Assembly: GCF_004522095.1 (NCBI RefSeq)
Contig: NZ_SPUI01000002.1
Span: forward strand, 806,001 to 870,000
Direction of reading: 5' to 3'
DNA: 64,000 nucleotides
From: Nocardioides sp. 503
GTDB taxonomy: Bacteria; Actinomycetota; Actinomycetes; Propionibacteriales; Nocardioidaceae
The notes beneath the pieces are model-generated. The model worked only from the letters and a program-made list of their open reading frames with translations, did no database searches and was not told the DNA's origin. Position 1 is the first letter of the stretch, and every line of letters begins with the position of its first letter. The translations under genes were made by a program, and so were the position numbers. Of this stretch, positions 27,882-35,063 are shown piece by piece.

Positions 27882-27999
27882 GCGCAGCGAAGGCGGTCTG
27901 CAGAGCAAGCAGGTTGAGGAGCCGGAGGCAGGGACTCGCGCAGCGAGGAACTGTCTCCGGCGTCTCGAAACCAAGGCGGCAGACCGCCTGAGTGCAGCG
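27866..27999. repeat. Palindromic repeat element at the acnA 3' end with near-duplicate flanks
   Basis: A 24-base block covering the acnA stop (27866-27889) recurs at 27976-27999 with 22 of 24 bases identical. Between them AGGCGGTCTGC (27891-27901) is the exact reverse complement of GCAGACCGCCT (27979-27989). Inside lies a REP-like unit (27912-27972). Together with the palindromes that follow, this occupies most of the 302-base gap before the next gene. Confidence 0.75.
27912..27972 (+). repeat. REP-like unit with an enlarged inner stem
   Basis: The outer arms GGTTGAGGA and GTCTCGAAACC are the same as in the 36-base units at 6.8 kb, but the interior is 61-base-unit sized with an imperfect stem GCCGGAGGCAG/CTGTCTCCGGC. 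The variation in the middle with constant ends defines one family. Confidence 0.7.
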
Positions 28000-28001
28000 G
28001 G

Positions 28002-28030
28002 CCCGGTGAGAATCACCGGGTACCCGGTGA
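28002..28030. repeat. Two overlapping short palindromes
   Basis: CCCGGTGA-GAA-TCACCGGG (28002-28020) shares its right arm with TCACCGGG-TA-CCCGGTGA (28013-28030). The arms can therefore pair in two exclusive ways. Confidence 0.7.
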
Positions 28031-28076
28031 AACTCCCGCTTCCGGTACGAAACTTCGTACCGGAAGCGGGAGTTTC
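28029..28076. terminator. Perfect 48-base palindrome, terminator or mobile palindrome
   Basis: Two perfectly complementary 23-base arms (starting GAAACTCCCGCTTCC and ending GGAAGCGGGAGTTTC) flank a 2-base centre. It lies about 148 bases after the acnA stop and 108 before the next start. Such a stem would terminate transcription, but no T-run follows. Confidence 0.7.
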
Positions 28077-28183
28077 GTCATGTCGGTGGGACGGAAGTGA
28101 CGACTTCTCGTGCTCGGACCCCTCCTGGACGGGGTGTCGCGTCGTGTTGTCTGGTGACCGCACTCCCGATCCCGGAGGATCCG

Positions 28184-29542
28184 ATGACCTCGCTGCACGA
28201 CCGCCTGGCCGACCTGGCCGAGAGCGCATCGCAGGACGCCTCCTCGGAGGACGGCGACCTCTGGGAGCGCGGACTCCGCTACTCGCGACGCCGCCGGCTG
28301 GAGACGGTGGTCCTCACCCTCGTGATCCTGGGGGCCGTCGGGTCCCTGGTCGGAGCGTTGCTGCCCGCCGCGACGTACGAGGTCGGGCCGGCCGACGCGC
28401 AGGCGGCGCTCAGGCTCCCGGACCGGATCGAGCATCCGAGCGGGTGGACCAAGGACACCGGCGACGTGGGGCCGATCGGGCCACTGGTCGCGATCGTCCC
28501 CTCCGAGCGCAAGACGGGCCTGCTGCCGCGCTCGAGCGAGGACCTGGTCGCGGTCTCGGTCGACGGGGACTACGCGTTCCTCGAGCTGCCCGGTCGGTCC
28601 GACCGGGCGGTGGCCTTCGTCTCCGACGTGGTGCTGTCGCCGGACGGCCGTCGGATCGTCTACTGGCTGACCGGCGACACGTCAAAGGAGCCGAACCTGA
28701 GCGCGGGCGACGGAGTGGTGGGGGTCGCCGTCTACGACACGGTGACCGGGGAGGTGCAGCGCCACGAGGTGCCGACCGCGCACGGGCTGAGTCCCATGAG
28801 CCTGGCGACGGTGGGGGACCGGGTGTGGATGGAGTACGGCCAGTGGCAGGACGGCGCTCCCGCTGCCGACGGCTCCTCGCTCTCCACGAAGGAGCGCCAG
28901 TACGTCTGGGACCTGGGCAGCGGTGACGTCTCCCGCCGCCCGGAGAGCCTCTCGGGTCCGATGGGAGCCACCACCTGGCAGGACCGGCTCGTGGTCCCCA
29001 CGTCGCGCGGCGCGATCATCGACGACGGCGAGCCTGGGGACACGGCGAGGCGACTGAGACTCGGCTTCAACGTGGACGGCCCGGTCGCGCTCAACCCCAG
29101 CGGCAGCCGCGTCGTGGCGACAGAGGACAGGTTCGCCGACGGCGACCGTTCGACGCTGGCGAACCCGCTCCGGCACGGCGTGGTCGCTCCAGCCGGCGAC
29201 GCGGTCATCGCGACGACCGAGGTCGACGGCACTCGCGGCGAGGAGGTCGTCGGCTGGCGCGACGACTGGCACGTGGTCGTCCGCGAGTACGAGACCGACC
29301 AGGGGCCCGCCCTCGTCTCCATCGACGTCAACACCGGAGCGCGGGAGGAGCTGGTCGCTCTCCCCTCCCAGTCGAACCTCGAGGCCATCCTGTGGGCCCA
29401 GGACGCCCTGCAGGCGCCGGTGTTCGACGCCGACAGCCCGCCGTACGTGATGCCTCCGTGGCTGCAGGGCAGCCTGCTCCTGCTGGCCGGTGTGCTGTCG
29501 TTCGCAGGCCTGCGGCTGTGGAGGCGTCGTGAGCGCGTCTGA
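28184..29542 (+). CDS. Single-pass membrane protein with a propeller-like outer domain, partner of the second SigE-type sigma factor
   Basis: 452 residues: a cytoplasmic N-terminus (about 40 residues, ending RRRR), a membrane segment (VVLTLVILGAVGSLVGALLP), a large outer domain with repeated strand-turn motifs (VVLSPDGRRIVYW and similar, propeller-like), and a second hydrophobic segment near the C-terminus (LQGSLLLLAGVLSFAGLRLW). The ATG at 28184 has GGAGG 5 bases upstream; a longer in-frame start lacks one. It overlaps the sigma gene by 14 bases. The layout resembles the protein at 8940-10100 except for gene order and the extra C-terminal helix. A sensor or sigma-restraint role is inference. 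Confidence 0.68.
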   Translation: MTSLHDRLADLAESASQDASSEDGDLWERGLRYSRRRRLETVVLTLVILGAVGSLVGALLPAATYEVGPADAQAALRLPDRIEHPSGWTKDTGDVGPIGPLVAIVPSERKTGLLPRSSEDLVAVSVDGDYAFLELPGRSDRAVAFVSDVVLSPDGRRIVYWLTGDTSKEPNLSAGDGVVGVAVYDTVTGEVQRHEVPTAHGLSPMSLATVGDRVWMEYGQWQDGAPAADGSSLSTKERQYVWDLGSGDVSRRPESLSGPMGATTWQDRLVVPTSRGAIIDDGEPGDTARRLRLGFNVDGPVALNPSGSRVVATEDRFADGDRSTLANPLRHGVVAPAGDAVIATTEVDGTRGEEVVGWRDDWHVVVREYETDQGPALVSIDVNTGAREELVALPSQSNLEAILWAQDALQAPVFDADSPPYVMPPWLQGSLLLLAGVLSFAGLRLWRRRERV

Positions 29543-30032
29543 GGACCGGGCCGGCTTCGAGGAGTTCGTCCTCGCGCGCCGCTCCGCCCTGCTCCGCACG
29601 GCGTACCTCATGACGGGCAGCCACGAGGACGCCGAGGACCTCGTGCAGGTGGCGCTGGTCAAGGCCGTGCCCCAGTGGCGCCGGATCCGGGACCGCCCGG
29701 AGCCCTACGTGCGCAAGATCCTGGCGCGCGAGAGCGTCTCGCGCTGGCGTCGGCGGCGCTGGCGCGAGCTCGGCACCGACGAGCCGCCGGAGTCGGGCAC
29801 CCAGGACCCCGACGCCGACCAGCGCGAGGACCTGCGTCGCGCGCTGCTGACGCTGGCGCCGCGGCAGCGCGCCGTCGTGGTGCTGCGCTACTACGAGGAC
29901 CTCACCGAGGCGCAGACCGCCGAGGCCCTGGGCATCGCCGTGGGCACGGTCAAGTCCCAGGCCCGCGACGCCCTCGCACGGCTGCGCGTCGTGGTCCCGG
30001 ACCTGGACGGGGCGACGGTCGGCGCCGGCTGA
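29529..30032 (+). CDS. SigE-family ECF RNA polymerase sigma factor (second copy)
   Basis: 167 residues with sigma region 2 (about 8-75, SHEDAEDLVQVALVKAVPQW) and region 4 (about 105-155, LAPRQRAVVVLRYYEDLTEAQTAEAL, quoted here in part as LRYYEDLTEAQTA, then GTVKSQARDALARLR). The GTG at 29529 is chosen because the N-terminal residues SEDRAGFEEFVLARRSALLR align with the start of the first copy. It overlaps the membrane partner gene by 14 bases, so the two are coupled. Confidence 0.9.
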   Translation: MSASEDRAGFEEFVLARRSALLRTAYLMTGSHEDAEDLVQVALVKAVPQWRRIRDRPEPYVRKILARESVSRWRRRRWRELGTDEPPESGTQDPDADQREDLRRALLTLAPRQRAVVVLRYYEDLTEAQTAEALGIAVGTVKSQARDALARLRVVVPDLDGATVGAG

Positions 30033-30034
30033 AC

Positions 30035-30040
30035 TACGCT
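30035..30040 (+). promoter_or_regulatory. Candidate -10 of a leaderless promoter (lipoprotein gene)
   Basis: TACGCT is followed by 7 bases and the GTG at 30048. Confidence 0.5.
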
Positions 30041-30047
30041 GCCGCGC

Positions 30048-30671
30048 GTGAGAAGCACTCGGCTCGCCGGCCCGGTCCTCCTGCTCGCCCTGCTCGCCGC
30101 CGGGTGCTCCGAGGACGGCGACTCGGCGCAGCCCGATCCGAGCCCCACCGCGGAGTCGCCGACGACGGAGTCCGGCTCCGGGCTCGGCGGCGAGTCGCTT
30201 CAGGAGACGCCGTCGACGCAGACGACGCCGACGCCGGATGCCGACGTCGGGGAGCCGCCCACGACGTACGACGAGGGGGCGGCGCACGTGGCGGCCGCGT
30301 CGGGCGAGCCCGTCGAGCTCGCCCGCTTCCTCACGCCCAGCGGCAACATCTACTGCTCGATCAGCGACCTGACCGGGACGCCCGCGTGCGAGCTCGGCGA
30401 GGGGCCGGTGAAGGACCTCGACGTCTGCGACCCCCAGGGCCCGTCGGTCTTCGTCGGCCGGATCGAGCTCGGCGAGGACGGGCCCGTGCCGCTCTGCAAC
30501 ACCGACACGATCCGGGGCGCGCAGGCGACGCCCGTCGAGTACGGCGACGTCGTGACCTGGCCCAGCAGCCCGGTCGAGTGCGTGGTCGAGGAGATCGGTG
30601 TCACCTGTCTCGACGACGACCTGCGCGAGGGCTTCTTCCTCGCTCGCGGGCGCTACCGGCTGCTGGGCTGA
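30048..30671 (+). CDS. Lipoprotein, DUF6636-like
   Basis: 207 residues. A short signal peptide ends in the lipobox LLAAGCS, so the mature protein is lipid-anchored at Cys20 on the outer face. A Pro/Ser/Thr linker (about 25-75) leads to a compact domain with FLTPSGNIYCSI and three further cysteines, resembling the DUF6636 domain in which PSGNI-C is conserved. Function unknown. Confidence 0.78.
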   Translation: MRSTRLAGPVLLLALLAAGCSEDGDSAQPDPSPTAESPTTESGSGLGGESLQETPSTQTTPTPDADVGEPPTTYDEGAAHVAAASGEPVELARFLTPSGNIYCSISDLTGTPACELGEGPVKDLDVCDPQGPSVFVGRIELGEDGPVPLCNTDTIRGAQATPVEYGDVVTWPSSPVECVVEEIGVTCLDDDLREGFFLARGRYRLLG

Positions 30672-30685
30672 CTGGCGCGCTTGGC

Positions 30686-30691
30686 TACGGT
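30686..30691 (+). promoter_or_regulatory. Candidate -10 of a leaderless promoter (thiamine-binding protein gene)
   Basis: TACGGT is followed by 7 bases and the ATG at 30699, favouring that start over an upstream in-frame TTG. Confidence 0.5.
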
Positions 30692-30698
30692 TGCGGAC

Positions 30699-30998
30699 AT
30701 GATCGTGGCCTTCAGCATCAGTCCCTCCGCCGGCGACGAGACCGGCGGTGTCTCCGAGGCCGTGGCCGCCGCCGTGCGCGTCGTCCGCGAGTCCGGTCTG
30801 CCCCACGAGACCAACGCGATGTTCACCAACATCGAGGGGGAGTGGGACGAGGTCATGGCGGTGGTCAAGCGGGCCGTGGACGTCGTCGCCGAGGTCTCCC
30901 CGCGTGTCGGTCTCGTGCTCAAGGCCGACATCCGCCCCGGGTGGACCGGCGAGCTCACCGCCAAGGTGGAGCGCATCGAGCGGGCGCTGGAGGGCTGA
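30699..30998 (+). CDS. MTH1187-family thiamine-binding protein
   Basis: 99 residues of the small ferredoxin-like-fold family (MTH1187/YkoF type) that binds thiamine or its pyrimidine. Typical features are the start MIVAFSISP, NAMFTNIEGEWDEVM and the final VGLVLKADIRPG. Cytoplasmic, probably dimeric or tetrameric. Its stop overlaps the next ATG by one base. It lies two genes before a YjbQ-family gene, the other thiamine-linked family here. Confidence 0.88.
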   Translation: MIVAFSISPSAGDETGGVSEAVAAAVRVVRESGLPHETNAMFTNIEGEWDEVMAVVKRAVDVVAEVSPRVGLVLKADIRPGWTGELTAKVERIERALEG

Positions 30999-31774
30999 TG
31001 TCCTACCCGCCGCCGCCGGGTCCGCCGCCCTCCGGTCCGCCGCCGTCCGGCCCGCCGACGGGCCCGCCGACCGGCCCGCCGTCGTACGGACCTCCGCCCC
31101 CACCTCCGCCGCCCACCGGCTGGCCGTCGTACGGGCCGCCGACCCCGCCCCCGTCCTCCGGTGGCTCCCGGACGCTGGCGATCGTGCTCGGCGTCCTCGG
31201 CGCGGTCCTGGTCATCGGGCTCGCCGTGCTCGTGCCCGTCGTGCTGTCCGACGACGACGACCCGGAGCCGAGCGCGCACCCGACCTCGTCGGGCTCGCAG
31301 CAGGCCACGGACGGTCCGACCGACGAGTCGGGCCTGAGCGGCGTGGAGGAGTTCTCCGGCCTCGAGGCGACCCACACCGAGGACGACGTCGACTACGAGC
31401 AGTCGCCCCCGGTGGGCGGCCCGCACAACCCGACCTGGCTCGACTGCGGCGCCTACGACGAGCCCGTGAGCGAGGAGAACGTCGTGCACGACCTCGAGCA
31501 CGGGACGGTCTGGATCACCTACGAGCCCGGCCTCGACGAGGAGTCCGTGGCCGCGCTGGAGGAGGCGCTGCCGCAGAACGGCATCCTCTCGCCGTACGAG
31601 GACCTGCGCGCGCCGGTGGTCGTGACGGTCTGGGAGCGTCAGCTCGAGCTCACCGGCGCCGACGACCCGCGCCTGCAGCGCTTCATCGACGAGTTCGGCG
31701 CGGGGGAGACCGCGCCCGAGCCGTTCGCCTCCTGCGCTGGCGGCGTCAAGGACCCGGCGGGGACGGCGGTCTGA
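30998..31774 (+). CDS. DUF3105 membrane-anchored protein
   Basis: 258 residues. A proline/glycine-rich cytoplasmic tail (about 1-55, repeats of GPPPSGPP type), one membrane segment (about 60-85, IVLGVLGAVLVIGLAVLVPV), an acidic linker, then the DUF3105 domain with PPVGGPHNPTWLDCG, NVVHDLEHGTVWITY and a conserved second cysteine near the C-terminus. Histidines and cysteines suggest metal binding outside the membrane (inference). Function unknown. One-base overlaps on both sides place it in one operon with the thiamine-linked genes. Confidence 0.88.
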   Translation: MSYPPPPGPPPSGPPPSGPPTGPPTGPPSYGPPPPPPPPTGWPSYGPPTPPPSSGGSRTLAIVLGVLGAVLVIGLAVLVPVVLSDDDDPEPSAHPTSSGSQQATDGPTDESGLSGVEEFSGLEATHTEDDVDYEQSPPVGGPHNPTWLDCGAYDEPVSEENVVHDLEHGTVWITYEPGLDEESVAALEEALPQNGILSPYEDLRAPVVVTVWERQLELTGADDPRLQRFIDEFGAGETAPEPFASCAGGVKDPAGTAV

Positions 31775-32175
31775 TGGACAGCGAGACCCGCAGCTACCGC
31801 ACCGGCGGCGAGGAGGCCGTCCTGGACCTCACCGACGACTGCGCGCAGTTCGTGCGCGGTCGGGGCGACGGGCTCCTGAACGTGTTCGTACCCCACGCGA
31901 CGGCCGGGATCGCGATCATCGAGACCGGCGCCGGCAGCGACGACGACCTGCTCACCGCCCTGGGCGACCTGCTGCCCGCCGACGACCGCTGGCGGCACCG
32001 CCACGGCTCGCCCGGCCACGGCCGCTCCCACGTGATGCCGGCGATCGTGCCGCCGTCGGCGACGGTGCCGGTCCTCGGCGGCCGGCTGGCCCTCGGCACC
32101 TGGCAGAGCGTGTGCCTGGTCGACCTGAACCTCGACAACCCCGACCGCGAGGTGCGGCTCAGCTTCCTCGGCTGA
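31774..32175 (+). CDS. YjbQ-family protein (UPF0047)
   Basis: 133 residues. Conserved signatures are FVPHATAGIAI, HRHGSPGHGRSHVMPAI and GTWQSVCLVDLN. Members bind phosphate-containing ligands, and some show weak thiamine-phosphate synthase activity, hence the annotation as a secondary thiamine-phosphate synthase; the true role is unclear. It starts at the last base of the DUF3105 stop. Confidence 0.9.
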   Translation: MDSETRSYRTGGEEAVLDLTDDCAQFVRGRGDGLLNVFVPHATAGIAIIETGAGSDDDLLTALGDLLPADDRWRHRHGSPGHGRSHVMPAIVPPSATVPVLGGRLALGTWQSVCLVDLNLDNPDREVRLSFLG

Positions 32176-32182
32176 CCCACCC

Positions 32183-32212
32183 GTGACGTTCGAACAGGTG
32201 TTCGACTAGCCT
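32183..32212 (+). promoter_or_regulatory. Promoter with a perfect LexA (SOS) box
   Basis: TCGAACAGGTGTTCGA (32190-32205) matches the actinobacterial LexA consensus TCGAAC-N4-GTTCGA exactly. It sits between GTGACG (32183-32188) and TAGCCT (32207-32212), which ends 6 bases before the ATG, so bound LexA would cover the promoter. Confidence 0.82.
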
Positions 32213-32218
32213 CGGGTC

Positions 32219-32587
32219 ATGGCACTCGTCGCTCCTCCCGGTTGGCCGCGGGGAGTGCGCCCGCCCGACGCGCCCGACTGGGAGCGGACGGCTGCCGACT
32301 GGCTGCTCGACCAGTGCCCGCCCGACTACCGCCGCTACTCCGGGCTGCGGCGCCACGTCGTGGTGCTGGCGCGCTTCGCGGTGCTGCACGTCGAAGCCAG
32401 CCAGGCGGCCTGCCGGCGCGGGATGAGCGAGGCGCGCGCCGACCTGCGCGAGGTGGCCTCCGACGAGGTCGTCGAGGCGGCCGTGCAGACCTTCCAGCTG
32501 GAGGATGCGCGGCTGCTCGGGCTGCGCCGCGAGGTCGGCCTGGTCGAGGAGGCCCTGCGCGGTCGCCGCTACGTCGCCCGCCTGTAG
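32219..32587 (+). CDS. Hypothetical protein, predicted SOS-regulated
   Basis: 122 residues, soluble and mostly helical. It starts with a proline-rich segment (LVAPPGWPRGVRPP), then DWLLDQCPPDYRRYSGLRRHVVVLARF (quoted in part as DWLLDQCPPDYRRY), a basic middle and a long C-terminal helix (LRREVGLVEEALRGRRYVARL). No known domain is recognised. The perfect LexA box in its promoter predicts induction by DNA damage. From memory, similar small proteins occur in related Nocardioides genomes. Confidence 0.72.
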   Translation: MALVAPPGWPRGVRPPDAPDWERTAADWLLDQCPPDYRRYSGLRRHVVVLARFAVLHVEASQAACRRGMSEARADLREVASDEVVEAAVQTFQLEDARLLGLRREVGLVEEALRGRRYVARL

Positions 32588-32591
32588 CCGC

Positions 32592-33617
32592 CTACGGCAG
32601 CGGGTCCGCCGAGCCGAGACGCCACAGCGCGAGGCCGTGGACGCCCAGGTCGTCCGCGAGCCGGGCGCGGAGCCGCCAGGAGCGGGCGTCGGACCACCAC
32701 AGGACCGTGCCGCTGGACAGCCGCGCGGACCACTCGCCGGAGCGGGGGTGCCACACGGCGCGGGCCCCGTCCTTGCGCACCAGGCGTCGGGCGCCCGCCA
32801 CGGAGACGGTGCGGCCGGTGCCGCGCCGGGGCCAGGTGTAGCCGTAGCCCGCGACACCCAGGTCGAGCCGGGCGGCGGGCACGGCACGCATCGCGGTGCG
32901 GGCCGCCTTGCGCTGCCAGCGCAGCGGGCCGACGGGACCGGGGCCGGACCAGGCAGGCCCGTGGAAGTCGTAGGTCATCAGCACGACCACGTCGGCGGCG
33001 CGACCCAGGTCGGCCATCCGGTAGCCGTGGGCGCGGTACGCCGCCAGGCTGGTCGAGGCGCTCACGTCGACCGACACGGTCCTCTCGGCGGGCATCAGGG
33101 CCTGAAGCCGCTGCACGAGCCGCACCAGCCCGGCTGCGCGCTTGCGGTGCACCAGCTCGAGGTCGACGTTGACGCCGCCCCAGCCCTGCGCTGCCACGAG
33201 GGCGGTGAGCCGCCGGGCCACGCGCTCGATGTTGGCCCGGCTGCCCAGCAGCCGGCTTGCGGCGCGGGCGTCGAAGTCGCCGAGCCGGTTGCTGTAGTTG
33301 CTCACCAGCAGCTCGCTGCGCAGCCCCTCGCGCCGGGCGGTGCCCGCGAGGCGACGGGTGCCGGCGTCGGGACGGACCACGCCCCTGCCGTCGGCGGTGA
33401 TGTTGACGCCGGCCACGGTGAGCGTGGTCAGGGCGTGGGCCTCCCGGGCCACCAGGCGGTCGCTCGCCCCGCCCAGGGCGAACCCGGTCACCGCGGGTCC
33501 ACCGTCGACCGCGCGGACAGGCGCGGGCGGCGCGGCGGGCGCCGGCGCGGGGGAGGCGACGACGAGCAGTGCCGCCGTGAGCGCCGCGGTGAGCGGGAGG
33601 GTCCGGAGCCGAGTCAT
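32592..33617 (-). CDS. Secreted glycoside hydrolase family 18-like protein
   Basis: 341 residues. The signal peptide (RTLPLTAALTAALLVVASPAPA) points to export. The TIM-barrel follows, with the catalytic strand GGVNVDLELV, where Glu is the predicted acid and the first Asp of the chitinase motif is replaced, as in the YaaH/SleL clade that acts on peptidoglycan or spore cortex. VVLMTYDFHGPAWSGPGPVG is the next conserved strand. The ATG at 33617 is used because the signal peptide begins there. It probably cleaves a cell-wall N-acetylglucosamine polymer. Confidence 0.85.
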   Translation of the reverse strand: MTRLRTLPLTAALTAALLVVASPAPAPAAPPAPVRAVDGGPAVTGFALGGASDRLVAREAHALTTLTVAGVNITADGRGVVRPDAGTRRLAGTARREGLRSELLVSNYSNRLGDFDARAASRLLGSRANIERVARRLTALVAAQGWGGVNVDLELVHRKRAAGLVRLVQRLQALMPAERTVSVDVSASTSLAAYRAHGYRMADLGRAADVVVLMTYDFHGPAWSGPGPVGPLRWQRKAARTAMRAVPAARLDLGVAGYGYTWPRRGTGRTVSVAGARRLVRKDGARAVWHPRSGEWSARLSSGTVLWWSDARSWRLRARLADDLGVHGLALWRLGSADPLP

Positions 33618-33659
33618 GGGGTCCACCTTGTCACCACCGGCCCCGTCAGCGCCCGCCAC

Positions 33660-33665
33660 TACCGT
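33660..33665 (+). promoter_or_regulatory. Candidate -10 of a leaderless promoter (NUDIX gene)
   Basis: TACCGT is followed by 7 bases and the GTG at 33673. Confidence 0.45.
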
Positions 33666-33672
33666 GGGCGCC

Positions 33673-34095
33673 GTGCACCACTTCGCGAGCGTCGTCCTGG
33701 TCGACCGGCAGGGGCGGGTGCTGCTGCAGGAGCGCGACTCGCGCCCCCGCATCGACCCGGACCGCTGGGGCTACCCCGGCGGCGGCGTCGAGGCGGGGGA
33801 GAGCTACGAGCAGGCGGCCTACCGCGAGCTCGAGGAGGAGACGGGGGTGCGGCTGGCGCCCGGGATCCTGGAGCTCGTCGGCGAGTTCCGCTTCTGGAGC
33901 GAGCCGTGCGGCGAGGACGACCAGTTCCGGCTGTACGCCGCCGGCACCGCGCTGACCGAGGTGGAGTGCCACGAGGGGCGGCAGATGGCGTTCGTCGAGC
34001 CGGCCGTAGCGCTGGGCCTGGACCTCACCGCCTCGGCGCGCCTCACGCTGGGTGACTTCCTCAGGTCGCCGACGTACGCCAGGGTGGGTCCATGA
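33673..34095 (+). CDS. NUDIX hydrolase
   Basis: 140 residues. The Nudix box is complete: G-x5-E-x7-REUxEExGU reads as GVEAGESYEQAAYRELEEET within GGGVEAG onward (about residues 35-57). It cleaves a nucleoside diphosphate linked to another group; the substrate is unknown. GTG at 33673 is chosen for the hexamer 7 bases upstream and because MHHFASVVLVD is the usual first strand; a GTG three codons earlier is possible. It overlaps the following gene by 4 bases. Confidence 0.9.
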   Translation: MHHFASVVLVDRQGRVLLQERDSRPRIDPDRWGYPGGGVEAGESYEQAAYRELEEETGVRLAPGILELVGEFRFWSEPCGEDDQFRLYAAGTALTEVECHEGRQMAFVEPAVALGLDLTASARLTLGDFLRSPTYARVGP

Positions 34096-35033
34096 CCTCC
34101 CGCTTCCGCGTGTTCCCCGTCCCCGGCGCCGGAGCGGAGGACGTCGTGGTCGCCACCAGCGGCCCCGACGAGGGCGCGGTCTTCACCGGCACCGGGGACG
34201 GCGCGATCCTCCGGGTCAGCCACGACGGACAGAAGGTCGACCGCGTCGCCCACACCGGCGGCCGCCCACTCGGCATCGAGCTCGACCTCGACGGCCGCCT
34301 GGTCGTCTGCGACGCCCACCGCGGCCTGCTGCGGGTCGACCCCGCGAGCGGGGCGGTCGAGGCCGTCACCGACAGCGTGCGCGGCACCCGCATGGTGTTC
34401 TGCAACAACGCGGCCGTGGCCTCCGACGGGACGGTGTGGTTCAGCGACTCCTCGACCCGCTACGGCGTGGAGAGGTGGAAGGACGACTTCGTCCAGAACA
34501 CCCGCACCGGTCGGCTGCTGAGGCTCTCCACGGACGGCACGGTCGAGGTGGTGCTCGACGGTCTCGCCTTCGCCAACGGCGTGGCCCTGTCGGCCGCCGA
34601 GGACTTCGTGTGCGTCGCGGAGACCGGCGCGCGCACCGTCGTACGCCGGTGGCTCACCGGCAACCGCGCCGGCATGCGCGACCTGCTCTGCTCGGGGCTG
34701 CCCGGCTACCCCGACAACATCGCGCGCGGCAGCGACGGCCTGATCTGGGTGACGATCGCCAGCCCCGTCGACCCGCTGGTGGAGCGCCTGCAGTCCGGGC
34801 CGATGGCGCTGCGCAGGATGGTGACCAAGATCCCGGAGCGGCTGCAGCCCAAGCCCCAGCAGACCGTGCGGGTCCAGGCCTACGACGACGCCGGCACGCT
34901 CGTGCACGACGTCGACGTGCAGCCCGGTGAGCACGGCACCGCGTACCACATGGTCACCGGCGTGCGGGAGCACGACGGGCGGGTCTGGATGGGCAGCCTG
35001 CACGAGCCGGCCGTCGCCGTGCTGGATCGCTGA
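34092..35033 (+). CDS. SMP-30/gluconolactonase/strictosidine-synthase-like beta-propeller protein
   Basis: 313 residues forming a six-bladed propeller of the SMP-30/LRE and strictosidine-synthase superfamily. Blade motifs include GRPLGIELDLDGRLVVCDAHRGLLRVD (seen as GIELDLDGRLVVCDAHRGL), DGTVWFSDSSTRYG and GLAFANGVALS. Relatives are calcium-dependent lactonases or esterases; the substrate is unknown. No signal peptide. The ATG overlaps the NUDIX stop by 4 bases, so coupling is likely. dxs follows after a 30-base gap with its own promoter hexamer. Confidence 0.85.
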   Translation: MTSRFRVFPVPGAGAEDVVVATSGPDEGAVFTGTGDGAILRVSHDGQKVDRVAHTGGRPLGIELDLDGRLVVCDAHRGLLRVDPASGAVEAVTDSVRGTRMVFCNNAAVASDGTVWFSDSSTRYGVERWKDDFVQNTRTGRLLRLSTDGTVEVVLDGLAFANGVALSAAEDFVCVAETGARTVVRRWLTGNRAGMRDLLCSGLPGYPDNIARGSDGLIWVTIASPVDPLVERLQSGPMALRRMVTKIPERLQPKPQQTVRVQAYDDAGTLVHDVDVQPGEHGTAYHMVTGVREHDGRVWMGSLHEPAVAVLDR

Positions 35034-35050
35034 TCCGGACCCCCGACCCG

Positions 35051-35056
35051 TAAACT
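35051..35056 (+). promoter_or_regulatory. Candidate -10 of a leaderless promoter (dxs)
   Basis: TAAACT is followed by 7 bases and the ATG at 35064. Confidence 0.5.
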
Positions 35057-35063
35057 CGCCGAC

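Noticed and set aside
30600..30700. TPP riboswitch before the thiamine-linked genes
   Set aside because: The region is mostly coding for the lipoprotein, and the gap before 30699 is under 30 bases, too short for the aptamer.
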